Positions 1 to 24,700 of a stretch of DNA of 64,000 nucleotides are shown here, one piece after another. Under the pieces are notes generated by a model. That model saw only the letters and a program-made list of their open reading frames with translations. It ran no database searches and was not told the origin of the DNA. The stretch is from the NCBI RefSeq assembly GCF_901709675.1, contig NC_051096.1, positions 6,971,001 to 7,035,000 of the forward strand, read 5' to 3'. Position 1 is the stretch's first letter. Each line of letters opens with the position of its first letter. The DNA comes from Syngnathus acus (Eukaryota; Chordata; Actinopteri; Syngnathiformes; Syngnathidae). Made by a program: the position numbers and the translations under genes.

Positions 1-269
1 GTGAGAGGATATGACTCACTTCTTGCTACTGAGAAATACTACTGCCATTTTTTCCAAGAATCAATTTTGCTGCTTACCTGAGCATGACGACTAGACATGA
101 TTAATTTAAGACCCTATAAAGCATTTTCGTGTACCCAAGGCGGACTTTTACAAAACACGAGTGAATTAAGGGAACACAAGTGAAGCATGATGTTATGAAA
201 TCAAATATAAGAAGAAGTGAGTCATACAAAGCGGAGGCAGTTCACATGACATCATCGCTTCCGCCTCAC
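1..269 (-). other. skiv2l intron, no coding exon seen
   Basis: This stretch follows the donor at 268-269 of the last visible skiv2l exon. I found no open frame matching the missing C-terminal helicase segment, so it reads as intron. Nothing else is recognisable. Confidence 0.7.
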
Positions 270-5905
<5,636 letters not shown>

Positions 5906-6399
5906 ATTCTCTTATCAATGGTGCTGAGTTGTAGCATTTATTTGCCTCGGAAGTAGCTTGGGAAATAAACGGAAGTGGCTTGAAAACAAAGGTAAATATG
6001 CTAAACCTAAGTACGAATTCACTGTCAAAACGACTAAAATATTAATAAATACTTAACATATGTTTTAAAGAATATAATATGAACTGCCACATACAAAATA
6101 GGTCCGATTTAGTGAATTTTGCCCCTCCCCGTAAAGACCGACGTCATATTTACGCGACTGTTTTTGTTCAGCGGTCTGCAAATTTGGTAAACAGGCGATT
6201 CGGATTATTGCAGATTAATTGTATTAAAAATATGCAAAAACAGCGTGATGATGATATATTGGGAGAATTATTAGCTTCAGAAATATGTTTAGTTACGTCT
6301 TATCATTTTTATTCTCGCAGTCATTATTAAGCTCATGTCGTCTGAGTTGTTGTCAATTTGAATTACGATAATAATTTGTTTTTCTTTTGTTTAATATAG
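5906..6399. promoter_or_regulatory. Bidirectional promoter of skiv2l and nelfe
   Basis: Only about 500 bases separate the skiv2l start codon from the exon that holds the nelfe start codon. Two CGGAAGT motifs (5948-5954 and 5970-5976) match ETS/GABP sites, common in divergent housekeeping promoters. The second is followed by AAAG and a donor-like GTAAAT at about 5991, so a short untranslated first nelfe exon may end there, with the rest being nelfe intron 1. Transcription starts cannot be read from sequence. Confidence 0.6.
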
Positions 6400-6410
6400 C
6401 AACTTCCATC

Positions 6411-8329
6411 ATGGTTGTGTTTCCATCTTCGCTAACGGAGGAAGAAGAAGCTTTGCAAAAGAAGTATGCGAAGCTCAAGAAAAAGGTAAAGAGGGAATCA
6501 CATCTTGTATTGTTTTCTACAAATAATCAATTGCTAGCTGGATTTTTTTTATCATCGCTCTTGTTATGTTTTTCATTTCTGAGATACCTCAATTATTTTT
6601 TAGAAAAAGGCACTGCTTGCTCTTAAGAAGCAGAATACAACCAACCAGGCAAACCCGAGTGGATTAAAACGGAGTAAGTGAATTTGAATCAGTGGCACAA
6701 CCTGAGTCTTTACTTCTTTGTTATTTATATTTTGTCGTTACTTTGCTCACAGCACTTTCAGACCAGCCTGTTGTTGACACGGCGACAGCAACTGAGCAAG
6801 CAAAGATGTTGATCAAATCAGGGGCCATCAGCGCCATCAAGTCGGAGAACAAGAACTCGGGCTTTAAACGCTCTCGAACGCTGGAGATTAAACTCAAGGT
6901 AAAATAATGTCCCTCTTTTTACATATCTATTGACATAAACTTCTTGCCTCGCTTTATTTTGTTTTAGTAAGATTTTCTCCAATGTTTCTTTTTTTTAAAA
7001 ACATGACAGGATCCTGAAAAGGGCCCAGTTCCAGCTTTCTTACCTTTCCAAAGGAGCGTTTCTACAGATGAAGAGCTACCTGAGGTAATGTGCAGTATGT
7101 TATGCATGACACTATAATCTTCGATATTTATGATATAGGTTAACAAATTTCCCATGTTTTATTTTTAGTCTGGAAGAAGATCCCACAGGAAATCACTTTA
7201 TGAAAGGTAGTCTTCCTTCTTTGTGAAGAAAAAGTGAAACAATGAACTGTTGTCTTAAAATATTTCTCGCCATTTGCCCACAGCTTTGTCAGTTCAAGTG
7301 ACAGATACCGCGATGAAGATGATGGAGGAATGTCCTCCAGTCGAGAGATGGATAGAGACCGGGAGAGAGAGCGAGATCGAGAGAGGGACCGGGAGCGGGA
7401 CAGGGACAGGGAGCGTGACCGCGAGAGGGATCGAGATCGAGAAAAGGAGAGAGATCGAGAACGTGAACGGGACCGAGAACGGGACAAGGATCGAGAGCGG
7501 GACAGGGATCCAGAACGTGATAGGCCGAGGGAGCGGGATCGAGAAAAGGACAGGGAGAGAGACCGGAGCAGAGAGCGAAGCGCTGAGATGGATCGGGATC
7601 GTGAGGCGGACAAAGAGCGCGATGGAACTTTCAGACGTGAGTTGATTGATTTTGTTTGTGTGTGTGTGACAAGTTGCTTCATCACTTGATTTGTAAATAC
7701 GTTCCTTACTTGATCAGGGTCGGATTCATATCCTGAACGTAGAGTCAGAAAAGGGAATACGGTGTACGTTTACGGCTCGGGGCTCTCCGAGGACACCATG
7801 CGCTCGGCTTTCTCTCAACACGGCAACATCATCGACCTCTCCATGGATAACCCACGCAAGTAGGCGACGTCATCTACTGCTTTTATTATTTGTACTTTGG
7901 GTGTGTTAGTCACCATTAATATTTGGATTTCTAGTTGTGCATTCATTACATTTGAGAAGATGGAGTCTGCAGACCAGGCAGTAGTTGAGGTTGGTAGATG
8001 ATGACATGCTCCAGAATACTGTTGAGAAAATATTTTGGAAAGCAATATTATCTAACTCACATTCAGCTAAACGGGAGCACAGTAGGAGATGTTCACATCA
8101 AAGTCAGCATTGCCAGGAAGCAACCCATGTTGGACGCTGCCACCGGCAAGTCCGTGTGGGCTTCTCTGGGTAAACACTCGTTCAGATTTTTTTTTTTTTT
8201 CACCCCTATTTGCATCTATTTTAATCTGCATATTTGCCTCCCTCATTTACAGCTGTGCATAACAGCACCAAAGGCTCTTACAGGGACAAGAGGAACCAGG
8301 TCGTGTACAGTGAAGATTTCCTGGAGTGA
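6411..8329 (+). CDS. nelfe: Negative elongation factor subunit E (RD protein)
   Basis: NELF-E is the RNA-binding subunit of the NELF complex that holds RNA polymerase II at promoter-proximal pauses. Coding exons: 6411-6485, 6604-6673, 6753-6898, 7010-7084, 7169-7206, 7284-7636, 7718-7859, 7935-7989, 8067-8169, 8253-8329. They sum to 1134 bases, or 377 residues; human has 380. The N-terminus (EEEEALQKKYAKLKKKKKAL) and the GAISAIKSENKNSGFKRSRT motif are family hallmarks. A long Arg-Asp/Arg-Glu tract fills much of exon 6. An RRM follows at about residues 263-340 (VYVYGSGLSEDTMRSAF, then CAFITFEKMES). The protein stops after VYSEDFLE, slightly earlier than the human tail. Its 3' end faces that of zbtb12. 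Confidence 0.97.
7345..7617 (+). repeat. In-frame Arg-Asp/Arg-Glu repeat tract of nelfe
   Basis: Purine-rich codons GAT/GAC/GAG alternate with CGG/CGA/AGA/AGG for about 90 codons, giving the RD dipeptide tract for which the protein was first named. Codon choice varies along the tract, so it is kept at protein level rather than being a simple DNA repeat. Long false open frames arise on both strands here. Confidence 0.9.
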
Positions 8330-8937
8330 AAAAAATGGCGACGATTATTCATTTGTATTATACCTATGCTTTTTTCTCATTACAACCTGACGATTTATTT
8401 TTCACCTTGTTTTTTTTTTTACGTGAAAAACATCTAGAATTGAGTGTTTAGCTTTTCTCAAGAGGACGCCAAGAACGTTATGTCGCACGTCTTGTGCTTA
8501 TTGTCAGTACCAATGACAAAAGTACAGTGCTGAATAAATATATGGCTCAAAATCCAAGTGCATGAATGACTTTTGAAACTTTACGACATAATTGTGAGAT
8601 GCACAGTAAATTAACAGGAAAGCAGACCTCAAACATTTATTTCTTTGAACAACAGCACTTACGGCCTTGCAATAGGCAGTGTACAACAAGTGACAGACAG
8701 GCCCACGAAGATTCCTCCGGATCGCGCTTACATGGAATACAATATTTACAGACATTAAAACCAGTGATTTTTTTTTTTTTTAAGGCATCAAAATATTTTT
8801 AAAAATGTCCATTTTTAGACATTGTACAAAATAATAAAATCAGTTGAAGATTAAAATTACACACACATTTAAAAAGGCCTCACAGCTAAACTATGTTCAC
8901 GTGATGAAAAATGGTTTAGCCTTAAATTCTTTGGTTT
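8330..8937. other. Facing 3' UTRs of nelfe and zbtb12
   Basis: The two stop codons lie about 610 bases apart. AATAAA at 8533-8538 on the plus strand suits nelfe. TTTATT at 8636-8641 is AATAAA on the minus strand and suits zbtb12. The predicted ends are close enough that the transcripts may nearly meet. No gene lies here, although human has C2 and CFB at this point. Confidence 0.65.
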
Positions 8938-10956
8938 TCAGGACGTTTGCTCAGTAACTGGACATTCTTGTGCTTCTTCTCGTATCCTCCCGAGCGTTCT
9001 CTCCCTCTCCTCTTGCTCGTGGATGGAATTCTGCACTGTTGTTTTGCCGTGCTGCTCTTTCAGGTGGCGCCGTAACGCGGGCTTGTGAGCGAAGCGGGCG
9101 TTGCAATACGCGCAGCGATGAGGGCGCTCGCCGCTGTGGAGGTTCATGTGGTCGATGAGCGTGGACCTCTGGGTGAAGCCCTTGGAACACAGGGGGCACT
9201 GATGGGGTTTGCCGTTGCCTCGGTGCAAGGCCATGTGGCGGTTCAGGTTGTACGAATGGTGGAATTGCTTGTCGCAGAAGGGGCAGGAGTAAACCTGGTG
9301 GGCGGAGCAATAGTGCATGGCAAGGGCGTGGGTTGAGGGGCACGTCACACCGCAGTGCTCGCAGATGACGGGCCCGGTTACGCTGGATGTGGAGCCCACC
9401 ACGGCGACGGACTCGTCCCCTCCCTCGCTCGTGCCGGGATTCAACCCGCAACTCCCTTCGCCGCCGTCGCCAGACTCGTCCACTGCAAAATGTGTCAAAC
9501 TGCTGGCGGCCAGCGGCAACGACTTATCCCCCCGAGTGTCGTCTAAACTTAAGTCCAATCGCGGGAGGTCGACTGAGAAAAAATTCCCCGTCTTGAGCCC
9601 TTCGCTCAAGTCCATCCCAAAGCCGCCAGCGGTCCCTGCGAGGTACCACAAATCTTGAGAGGCTGATCGAGGAGTTTTTTTCTCTTGAGACGACACCCAC
9701 CGCCTCCTCTTGAAACCCCTCCCCGTCGCTCTCCCTCGGCCTCGGACGGGTTCTGACAACTTGTGTCTGGAAGATCGCAGTCCATCCTTTGAGAAGGCGT
9801 CAGCGCCGGCATCTTGAGCTGTTAAGTCATATTCTGCCATCGCCCCGTCTTCCGGGGGGGAACGGGCATCCTTATGCGCATCGGTGGGAGCTCCGGACTC
9901 TTCCTCCTTGACAATGTTCTGCTCTTCATCAGAGATGTACACTTGGAACACATCTCGGTGGGCGTCTCCTCCTTGGTCTGATGGATTAACCTGTGCCAAA
10001 AATGAGAGATGTTCAGATAACATCTCAAGCATCCAATATTGACACCACTACTGGCTGGTCAGTGGGAACACGCATACTTTCACACATGTTTTGCCATCAT
10101 TGCGCTGATGATTGTCCTGTGCGCTGTTCTCTTCCACCAAGTGGACTTCAGGGCGGCCGCTTAGGGTGGATGCGATGGAATGAATGCTGCCACTGACAAT
10201 CACGGGCTGAGGTGGGCTCTGCTCTGTAGTTATCTGGAACAGTCCGAAAATAATGTAAGCTCTGGGTCTTGGATCAGCTGCCCTGAAAAAATGTCAGGAT
10301 TTGTTCCTCTCTGACATATTGATTTGAGTAGGCTTTCACCTTCGACCAATTTGAAAACCAATAGGGTCTCATTGATTGGCTAGGTCGTTCATCTTCTGTT
10401 GGACATCATTGAGAATCAATATGGGGCTTGATTGCATATTTGTTTCCTGAATATCTTGGAAAATGTTTTTTTTGAAAGACTAACCTTCAGTGGATTGGGG
10501 TTTTTCTGCTGCATGTACTTCTTCAGAGCATCACGGCATCGCTCGACAATATATTCCATCTGCAGGTAACTTGCCGCAGTCAAGTAGTTGACTATCTCCT
10601 CCGGTTTAAATTGGAGGACACCAGTGTAGCAGGACTGTAGCAGATCACACATAACTGAAGAGCTGTGCAGCATTGACACCTAGACATTTGTGGGGAAACA
10701 GAGCATTGTTTAGATCAGGACAACAGATACTATGCCATTGTGCATTCTTTACCTGAAGCTTGGAGGAAGGGTTGAGGAGGAACTGGTCTCTCAGGAAGGG
10801 TGAGCATGCAGCCAGGACTACCTTGTGTCCCCGGAATGTTTGGTTGTTGCTGCTCAATATGGTGACATCACAGAAATGCTGGCGAGACCTCAAAGAATTC
10901 ATGTGCTTGAGGGTCATGTCCCCATGGCCGGGCAAGCGGAAACACAGCATCTCCAT
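8938..10956 (-). CDS. zbtb12: BTB and C2H2 zinc-finger transcription factor ZBTB12
   Basis: This is a nuclear DNA-binding protein of the BTB zinc-finger class, usually repressors. Coding exons in transcript order: 10956-10753, 10679-10485, 10233-10078, 9990-8938. They give 535 residues; human has about 459. The BTB domain (residues about 1-130) carries [26 protein letters not shown] and [12 protein letters not shown], closely matching human ZBTB12. A long disordered linker with the basic stretch GRGFKRRR follows. Four C2H2 fingers come last, with [23 protein letters not shown] and [19 protein letters not shown] as in ZBTB12. I chose the ATG just inside the exon that follows the acceptor at 10962-10963. 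An untranslated first exon probably lies near 11271-11450, with a GTGAGT donor. The linker diverges from mammals, so the name rests on the BTB domain, the fingers and synteny. Confidence 0.9.
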
Positions 10957-10961
10957 CGTGT

Positions 10962-11649
10962 CTGAGATGGAGCATTTAGATATCACTTGCAGATGAAAGC
11001 TTATTTTGGCATCTTATGCAAGTTTAATGAAATTAAAAAAAAAAAATCATTTAAATAATTGATCGGGAGTGAAAGGTTCCCAAAATTCAGTGACTCCAAA
11101 ACCATGAATCAATGTGATGAACGATGTTATTGATAACTCTTTTTCCTTCACAGCTAATGCACGCAGCTAACGTTAGCAAACAAGTTAGCTTGCTGTGCAT
11201 CTGACCACTCACGCACAATCAAAACATCCTCACTTGACATCCTGCAGAATTTAACTTTGCATGAACTCACCTTCACCTTATTCCGTCGAGTGTAGCAAAC
11301 CGATGTAGTTATATCTGTCTGTTTTCACAAAACAGGCGCTGATTTGTTTGAGTTACAATCTTTTCCGTTCCTTTCGCTGCTTGCTACTCCAGCCAGTCTG
11401 TTTACTTTACGACCTCTCGGACTGAAGAGCATCTCGAGACAAGAGCAGTAAAACACGGTTACAGGTACCCGACTGACTTTGAGTCGGTTATATCGTTCAC
11501 TTTCGCTATGGTCGTCTTAAGCGTGAGCATTGAATACTGATTTCCGATCAGCGAGATTTAAATCAATAACGTCGGAGACCGGGGAGGCGGGGCTTACCAC
11601 GTGACGTACGCACGTTCACATTCACATACGTCGACGCTCATTGGGAAAG
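10962..11649. promoter_or_regulatory. Divergent promoter region of zbtb12 and ehmt2
   Basis: Start codons of the two genes face away from each other across about 690 bases. The ehmt2 side has a GC box (GGGGAGGCGGGGC, 11581-11593), an E-box CACGTG (11598-11603) and an overlapping CRE-like TGACGT (11602-11607). A plausible zbtb12 untranslated exon begins at 11271 on the minus strand. No coding sequence is seen. Confidence 0.55.
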
Positions 11650-17897
<6,248 letters not shown>

Positions 17898-18750
17898 TGA
17901 CAGAAATGGGATTTTTTTTTTCCTGTATCATGTTATCACAGTGCTTTTTACTTTCTTCCATTTTTGCCGGATTTTCAATGTCACTCATCATTTCCTCTGT
18001 GCTCAACATGAAATACCAATTTTGTTTACATACTGTATGCTTGTTGTTGAACAACATATATTTGACAGGTTTTAGCATTAATGTGCCATTGTTTAGCTCT
18101 TATTCTATATTTTCTTTGGTGCTGTTTTTCTACACTCTCATGCAGAAATCCAATGACCAATCATGTATTGGAGGCATAGTGTATCCATTTGTTTTGCCTT
18201 TTATTAGTTTTAATGTTTATTATATGCATTTAAAATAATAAATTTGCATAAAATGTCTTCATGTAGAATCCTTCAACGATTGTATCATATGGTTTGTAAA
18301 CAAGACTGGCAGCACTACAACAGTTCCAGTATTCTGGATGTTTGTACATATTGAAATTAAATACGCATAAAGATGACGTCATTGTCATGTACACATCCAT
18401 TGTTTAAAATGCGATGTTCCAAAATATCATTTTTCACAATAACACACGACGAAATGCCACCAATAAAGGACTATTGACAAAAAAACGATCAAAAACTAAA
18501 CTTGTGTTTATATTTTCCGGCCTCTGTAAACGCGCGTGCACCTGGACACTTCCGGTTCACTTCCCAACACAGGTGCGCACTTGGCGCCGTCACTGCATAG
18601 TAACAACGGTCTGCTGGGAAAAGATTCACTCGACTGTTCCTTTTTAAAATCTTTTGTTCTACCCTTTCCTTAGGGCCTTTTGACTTACTTAAAATAAAGT
18701 GAATTGTAAGCGACAAGCCGAGGAAGACGAGGTGGGGGTCAAGGTGGAAA
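17898..18750 (+). other. ehmt2 3' UTR and slc44a4 upstream region
   Basis: The ehmt2 3' UTR probably ends after AATAAA at 18237-18242. A perfect palindromic CRE, TGACGTCA, lies at 18374-18381. ETS-like ACTTCCGG is near 18546, shortly before the slc44a4 5' UTR. No other gene is seen. Confidence 0.6.
18374..18381. promoter_or_regulatory. Perfect CRE palindrome upstream of slc44a4
   Basis: TGACGTCA is the full CREB/ATF site. It lies about 375 bases upstream of the slc44a4 start codon and after the predicted ehmt2 poly(A) site, so it could serve slc44a4. An 8-base match alone is weak evidence. Confidence 0.35.
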
Positions 18751-21700
18751 ATGGGCAAGAAAACGCAGACAAATCCGGAATCGGAGTTCGGTGAGTTGCC
18801 AAGTCGCCATCACCCGTTCCCTCGGGAGACTTTTTGTTGTACTTCACTTAAACGGAACTAAATACAAAAAGTCTTTACTTTTACGTTTGAATAAGCGGGT
18901 GTTAAACATTTCCCAATATAATTGTTATGCTAATTTGTATCGTTGATTTGTAAAACACATCTTCTAATCACAGTACACGTAGTCCTCGGTTTACGACGCG
19001 GTTCCGTTTTTACGCCAAACCAAAATAGATTTAATTATTTCATTGCACTACTAAAGTCATAATTGTAGTAATAGATGTAATAGATAAGCTATAAAGTATT
19101 CTAGTATAGCTGTATTTATTTTGTCTATATAATATGGAGAAAACATAAGTTACTATATCAAAAATATGGGTTATAAAGTATTTATATTCATTAATAATCA
19201 TCGGGGTTTTTTTGCCTGAGAAAACATTCCTTCCTTCTGACGATGCAGATTTACAAAAGGTTTGTATGGGACTTTGAACACTTCTGCTTCTCTATTGATG
19301 GAGCCACAAGTGTATTGACAGAATGGGAGGTTTAACAAAGCAATAGTAAATAAACCCTCCTTGCAGGTAAATACAGATTATATTTCATTTCATATATTGG
19401 AATAAAATACAAAAACGCCTCAGGAGATGTTTGTATGATTATTTGTTGTTTATGACCTTTTATTAAGCAATAACAAAATGTTGTATGTGAATGTGTGATT
19501 CGTACGAATACAAAAGAGGTTTCTACGAGTTACTAGGTTTTAACACTTAAATTAAATAAATTCATGTTTTGAATGGTCTCTTTCCTTTTTAATCTTGCGT
19601 AAGGCAATGCATAATCTAAATGAGAATCATTTGGAGTTACTAGATCTATAACCAGGAAGTGACCGATTTGACATTTTATGATTATGTTGCTCTGTTGCAC
19701 ACAGAAGCTGAGTCATCAGATAACTCGGAATGCTATTCCCCCTGACCCCATTTTCTCTTCCATATGAGCCAACGCTATAAAAACGTTATAAAACGGAGAC
19801 ATCTTTAAATGGAATGACCCTGAACCTTTTTACGAGTTGCATTGCGAAATGTGACACTTGTGGCATAAGCAAGAGGCTGATGAACAGGTTCCTTTGTTGT
19901 CACTATTTACTCTCTGAGGATGAACTCTTGAGCGCTGGGAATCCCAATATATATATATCCCACCGTGGGATATATCTTTCCCTTTTTTGGAATATTAACA
20001 ATAAAGTGGACCAAATCCGAGAGCCTTTTTTGCTCTCTGATTTGTTTTGATTTCAAAACATTTGTTATTGACATTGCTTAATATTTGGATGACCAAACTG
20101 TTGCCATCATAAAATCTTTATTACCTGTTCATGCAATGCTTAAACATTTTAATTAGTTTACTGCTCTACTAATAATGTGTGTGACAAGCATGTTAGCTAA
20201 CTAGTTCTTAGCTCATGTCAGCATCTTATCCACATAATGCCAGTTTGACATTTAAGGCATATTTTTTGCAAGAATTTTTTTTTTATCTTCAAGGTTTTCG
20301 AGTTTGATCCCACTTTGTCCAGCTGGAGTCAACAACGTTGCAAATTCAAAACACATTCAAATGATGTGTTGCAGTCTGTGTTTTTTTTAACACATCTTCC
20401 TTTTAATGTAGTAATATCCTGGTTAGTCATTTTTTTGTTCCAGGAAACATTTTTCCACCACCCTGTACTTAAATATTTGACAGCACTTGTAAGTTACCAA
20501 GTCATACAATTAGTGTACAATTGGTCATTCATTCACTTTTTTAGATGTGGTTTTGCGCTGATTGCAAATTTACAGTAACTAAAACACAAAATGAATATTT
20601 TAAAAATCGAATGTGCTTGAAACAACCATAAAAATATAGAATATAAATCCATTTCCTTGTCTTTTCTTTTGTCTAGGTGAGCCTGTCCAGTATGACCCCT
20701 CCTTTAATGGACCCATAAGGAAGAGGTGAGCTTCAATTTCCTGCTGCATTTTTTTTTTCTTCATGACGACAACAACACATTTCTGTGCAAAGTCCACACG
20801 GCTCACTCAGACGTTTTGCCCTCCTGTTTTTCTCCCCAGAGGGTGCACTGACATAATCTGCTGCGTTTTGTTTATGTTGGTCATCCTTGGCTACATCGCA
20901 GTTGGGATTTTAGGTAAGCTTACGTACGCAAACGTTCAACACCACACAAGTAAGCACATCAAGGTTTGTTAATTTACCTTTGTAGCTGCATTCAAATCAA
21001 TGGCAACAGTGCTTTGTAGGGACAGTATGTAGATTAAACCTCACAATGACTTCCTCTTGACAAGAAACAATAGAAGTATTGAGCTTGTTAAATGATGACC
21101 CGTTTGGTCATGAAACTCATTCCAACACACAGCACCCACTTCCTTATCTTAAGTCAACACAAAGTCTGTGTGCAGCCAGCTCAATAGGACCTCATTAAAA
21201 TACATCATTGGATGCTGTCCAAGTCTATTGTTCTACAGCCCATGACAAACTTTTGCGGCACTCCTTGTTTTCAAAATGTTGGGCTTAGTCTATCTTTAGC
21301 CGTCGTTTGGTTTCATTTTTTTGTGCGCGTCCTTCCTTTTCGTCAGCATGGCTCTATGGAGATCCCCGGCAAGTTCTCTTTCCAAAAAACTCAACCGGAT
21401 GGTTCTGTGGCACCGGACCAAACATGTGATGAACTTTCACCTACACGGATTACAAAATATACAGTATATTAATCCGCCGATGTTATGTCAGTTCATATTT
21501 TCCGTCTTCTTTCTCAGAAACCGACCCGCACTATTTTACTTTGACATTCTCAAATGTGCAACGGGAGTGAATGTGATGGCAGCAGCTCTCAACGGGTTGC
21601 AATGTCCAACCACACAGGTAGAATGCTTTGCACATGGACTAACTTTTTTTTCTTAGCTATACTTGCTGACTTTCTTCGCCGTAATCATGCTGCCCCCTCC

Positions 21701-24700
21701 ACCACCAGATATGTGTGGAAAAGTGCCCGACTGAATTCACCTTCGTGGGGCCGTTAGACTTCGCTCCAACTGCAAAGCCTGCAAACGTTTTCACACAAAG
21801 CCTCTGTGCACCGTCTTTAAACCTGTCAGACACTCGCATGGTAAGTTATAATACAGATTGTATAATATATCTTCTGTATGACTAATTTATGTTGCCAGGA
21901 CTTAAATCTGAACTGAATCATTTTATTTTTAGACTGTTAAAGAAATTGTGGAAAAGGATCTGTGTCCTTTCTATACTATTCCCACAACCTCCGGTGAGTG
22001 CAAGTTCAATAAAACGGACTGTTTGACTTCTGAGTTTCCGCTGGATTTATTTTTTTCTTTCTTTTTTTTTAATATTTGTTTCAAATGTGGAAAAAAAAGA
22101 CAATAAATCATTTTGATTGTTTTCTCCACTTTGCAGTTATTGGAAGGTGTTTGCCTGATGTCCAATTGCTTGGGAGCATGCCACCGGATTTTTCCAACAT
22201 TCCAGGCTTGCCAACATCTGTCAACGAAACGACCAGCCTTATCAAGAACGGCACGGGGTAAAGCTAATAAATAGAATAAAAGTGCAGAGCAATGTTGCCT
22301 TAAAAAAGACCACTAAACACTGTTACATACCAAAATAAAAGCAGACCCACTTGTTGTCCTCATCACCAGCACAGGGTCGGTGTGTCCAACCTTCAAATAG
22401 CGTCTGGTTGTAGTCAGTCCCGTTGCTCTGCATGAATCAGCAGTGTTATATTAAGACATGCTCACTTTTATTTTTTCTCGCATGTGTTCAGTCTTGATTT
22501 GGATGCCATTATTAGACTTTCCTGTGATGGATTTGAATTCTGTGCCTTGCAATTGTGCATTTTTCTTTACCACTGCATCAATTTAGGAGCTACTAGCATG
22601 CTTAGTGAATAGTTGCCAACTAACAACTGTTTCTTTTTGCCTTGATCCAGGGACATATTGAACAGCTTCAGCGCCAGGGACATAGGGGTCAGGATCTTTG
22701 AGGATTTTGCGTCATCATGGCCCTGGATCCTCGCGTGAGTTGATGTCTTACTCTTCCACCTGTTGACGAATACTCAGTACAATTTTTCTACAGTGGTCTG
22801 GCAATAGCCATGGTGCTCAGTCTGTTGTTCCTGCTCCTGCTGAGATTTACTGCTGGCGTGATGGTGTGGCTCCTGATTGCAGCTGTCCTCTGCACCGGGG
22901 CGTATGGTGATTCTGAACTCGACTTTGCATCTATTAATTCCACTTGAAATAGAAAGTTTAGCAAGCACAGCATTTATTTGATTCACTTTGGGTGTGTACA
23001 GCATGTTTTTGACGCATTGTGTGATTTTTCTTTTCAGGGATTTGGCACTGCTACTGGGAGTATGCGAACTACAAGAATCTCTCTGCTTCAATTACCGACA
23101 TTGGTTTCACCACCAACTTCAGCTTTTACCTAAAAGTGCAAGAAACTTGGTTAGCTTTCTGTGAGTTTACTCAGCGACATACAGTATCTCATGTGTGAAC
23201 ATATTTTCTGAAAATAAGAATAAGGCATTTTTATCTTCCATTATCTTAATGCTGTAATCTTGTGGTTTTTTTTCCGTTGTCCTGTTCCTTTTGTTGCCTC
23301 CACAGTGATCATCCTCTCTGTGGTGGAAGCCATCCTGATCTTACTCCTCATCTTCCTCCGAAACAGAATCGTCATCGCCATTGCACTCATCCAAGAGTCC
23401 AGCAAGTAAGTTGTGGTGTGATGCAACTTATTAGACGTTTATTTTTCTATATCTGGTGTGTTCTTCTAAACAACACGCGCTCTTCCTTCCACAGGGCCAT
23501 CGGTCAAATGATGAGCACCTTGTTCTATCCTCTGTTGACATTTGTTCTCCTCTTGGTTTGTGTGGCCTACTGGGGTAGCACTGCATTGTATCCTTTCATT
23601 GTGAGCACGTAGATACGGACGACTCCATTTGTTTGATCTCCTGAGCTAATGGATACAGGTATTTAGCCACTTCGGGAGGAGCATCCTACAAAGTGGTGGC
23701 TCTCAACTCCAGTATAAGTGAGTGTCAGCGCATCAACGGCACCGTGGACTGCGACCCTCAGGTCAGATAAATCAATATACTCTCGGTTGGCGGCCTGAAA
23801 ATCAGCCCTGCAAATGAGTTTGAATGCGGCCTCTTGCTTTTTCTTTTCCATTCCCTCACCGCTTTAGTCCTTCAACGCATCCGATTACCCAACCTGCCCT
23901 TCCGCTGCGTGCATCTTTGTCAATTACAACACGGAGGGGCTCTTCCAGAGGAACCTTTTCAACCTTCAGATCTACAATGTGGTGGCCTTTCTCTGGTGCA
24001 TCAACTTTGTCATCGCTCTGGGCCAGTGCACCCTGGCTGGTGCCTTTGCCGCCTACTACTGGGCTTACAAAAAACCCGACGACATCCCCATGTTCCCCGT
24101 GTTCAGTGCCTTTGTGCGCACACTAAGGTAGGTCCATGTTTGTATTGCAAAATGATTCTTAAACTTCTCATATCCATTTTCTTAAGCTACCACAAATAAT
24201 TTCAGGTACCATGTTGGCTCTTTGGCATTTGGTGCTTTGATCCTGACCTTGGTGCAGGTTATAAGAAGCCTCCTCGAATACATTGACCACAAAACCAGAG
24301 GTAAGGCCTCTCTCGTCTAATGAGCTACTGTCGTGTCAATATATATAGTTTTTAAAAAGGCCACTGATGTTTTTTGTCTCCTGTATTACCACCACCCAGC
24401 GGCTCAAAACCCTGTTGCACGTTTTATTCTGTGCTGCATGAAGTGCTGTTTCTGGTGCCTGGAGAAGTGCATCAAGTTTCTCAATAGAAATGCATACATC
24501 ATGGTAAGCTCAATATATGAATATATGTTTATCTTATTGTTAAATATATGTATTATTTAAATGTTTTTTTTTTTTGTAATGCAGTACTTGTGCTTTTCCA
24601 CAGATTGCTGTTTATGGAAAAAACTTCTGTACCTCAGCCAAGAATGCTTTCTTTCTGATTATGAGAAACATAATAAGGTTTGTGCTTAAAGTCCACTTTT

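Noticed and set aside
7140-7685. A 181-codon minus-strand open frame full of Ser-Arg dipeptides, like an SR splicing factor.
   Set aside because: It is the exact antisense of the nelfe Arg-Asp/Glu tract. Codons GAY/GAR-CGN read backwards give Ser/Leu-Arg. It crosses nelfe introns without splice logic.
9085-9658. Plus-strand frames across the zbtb12 last exon.
   Set aside because: They are antisense to the zinc-finger and linker coding sequence and show no domains of their own.
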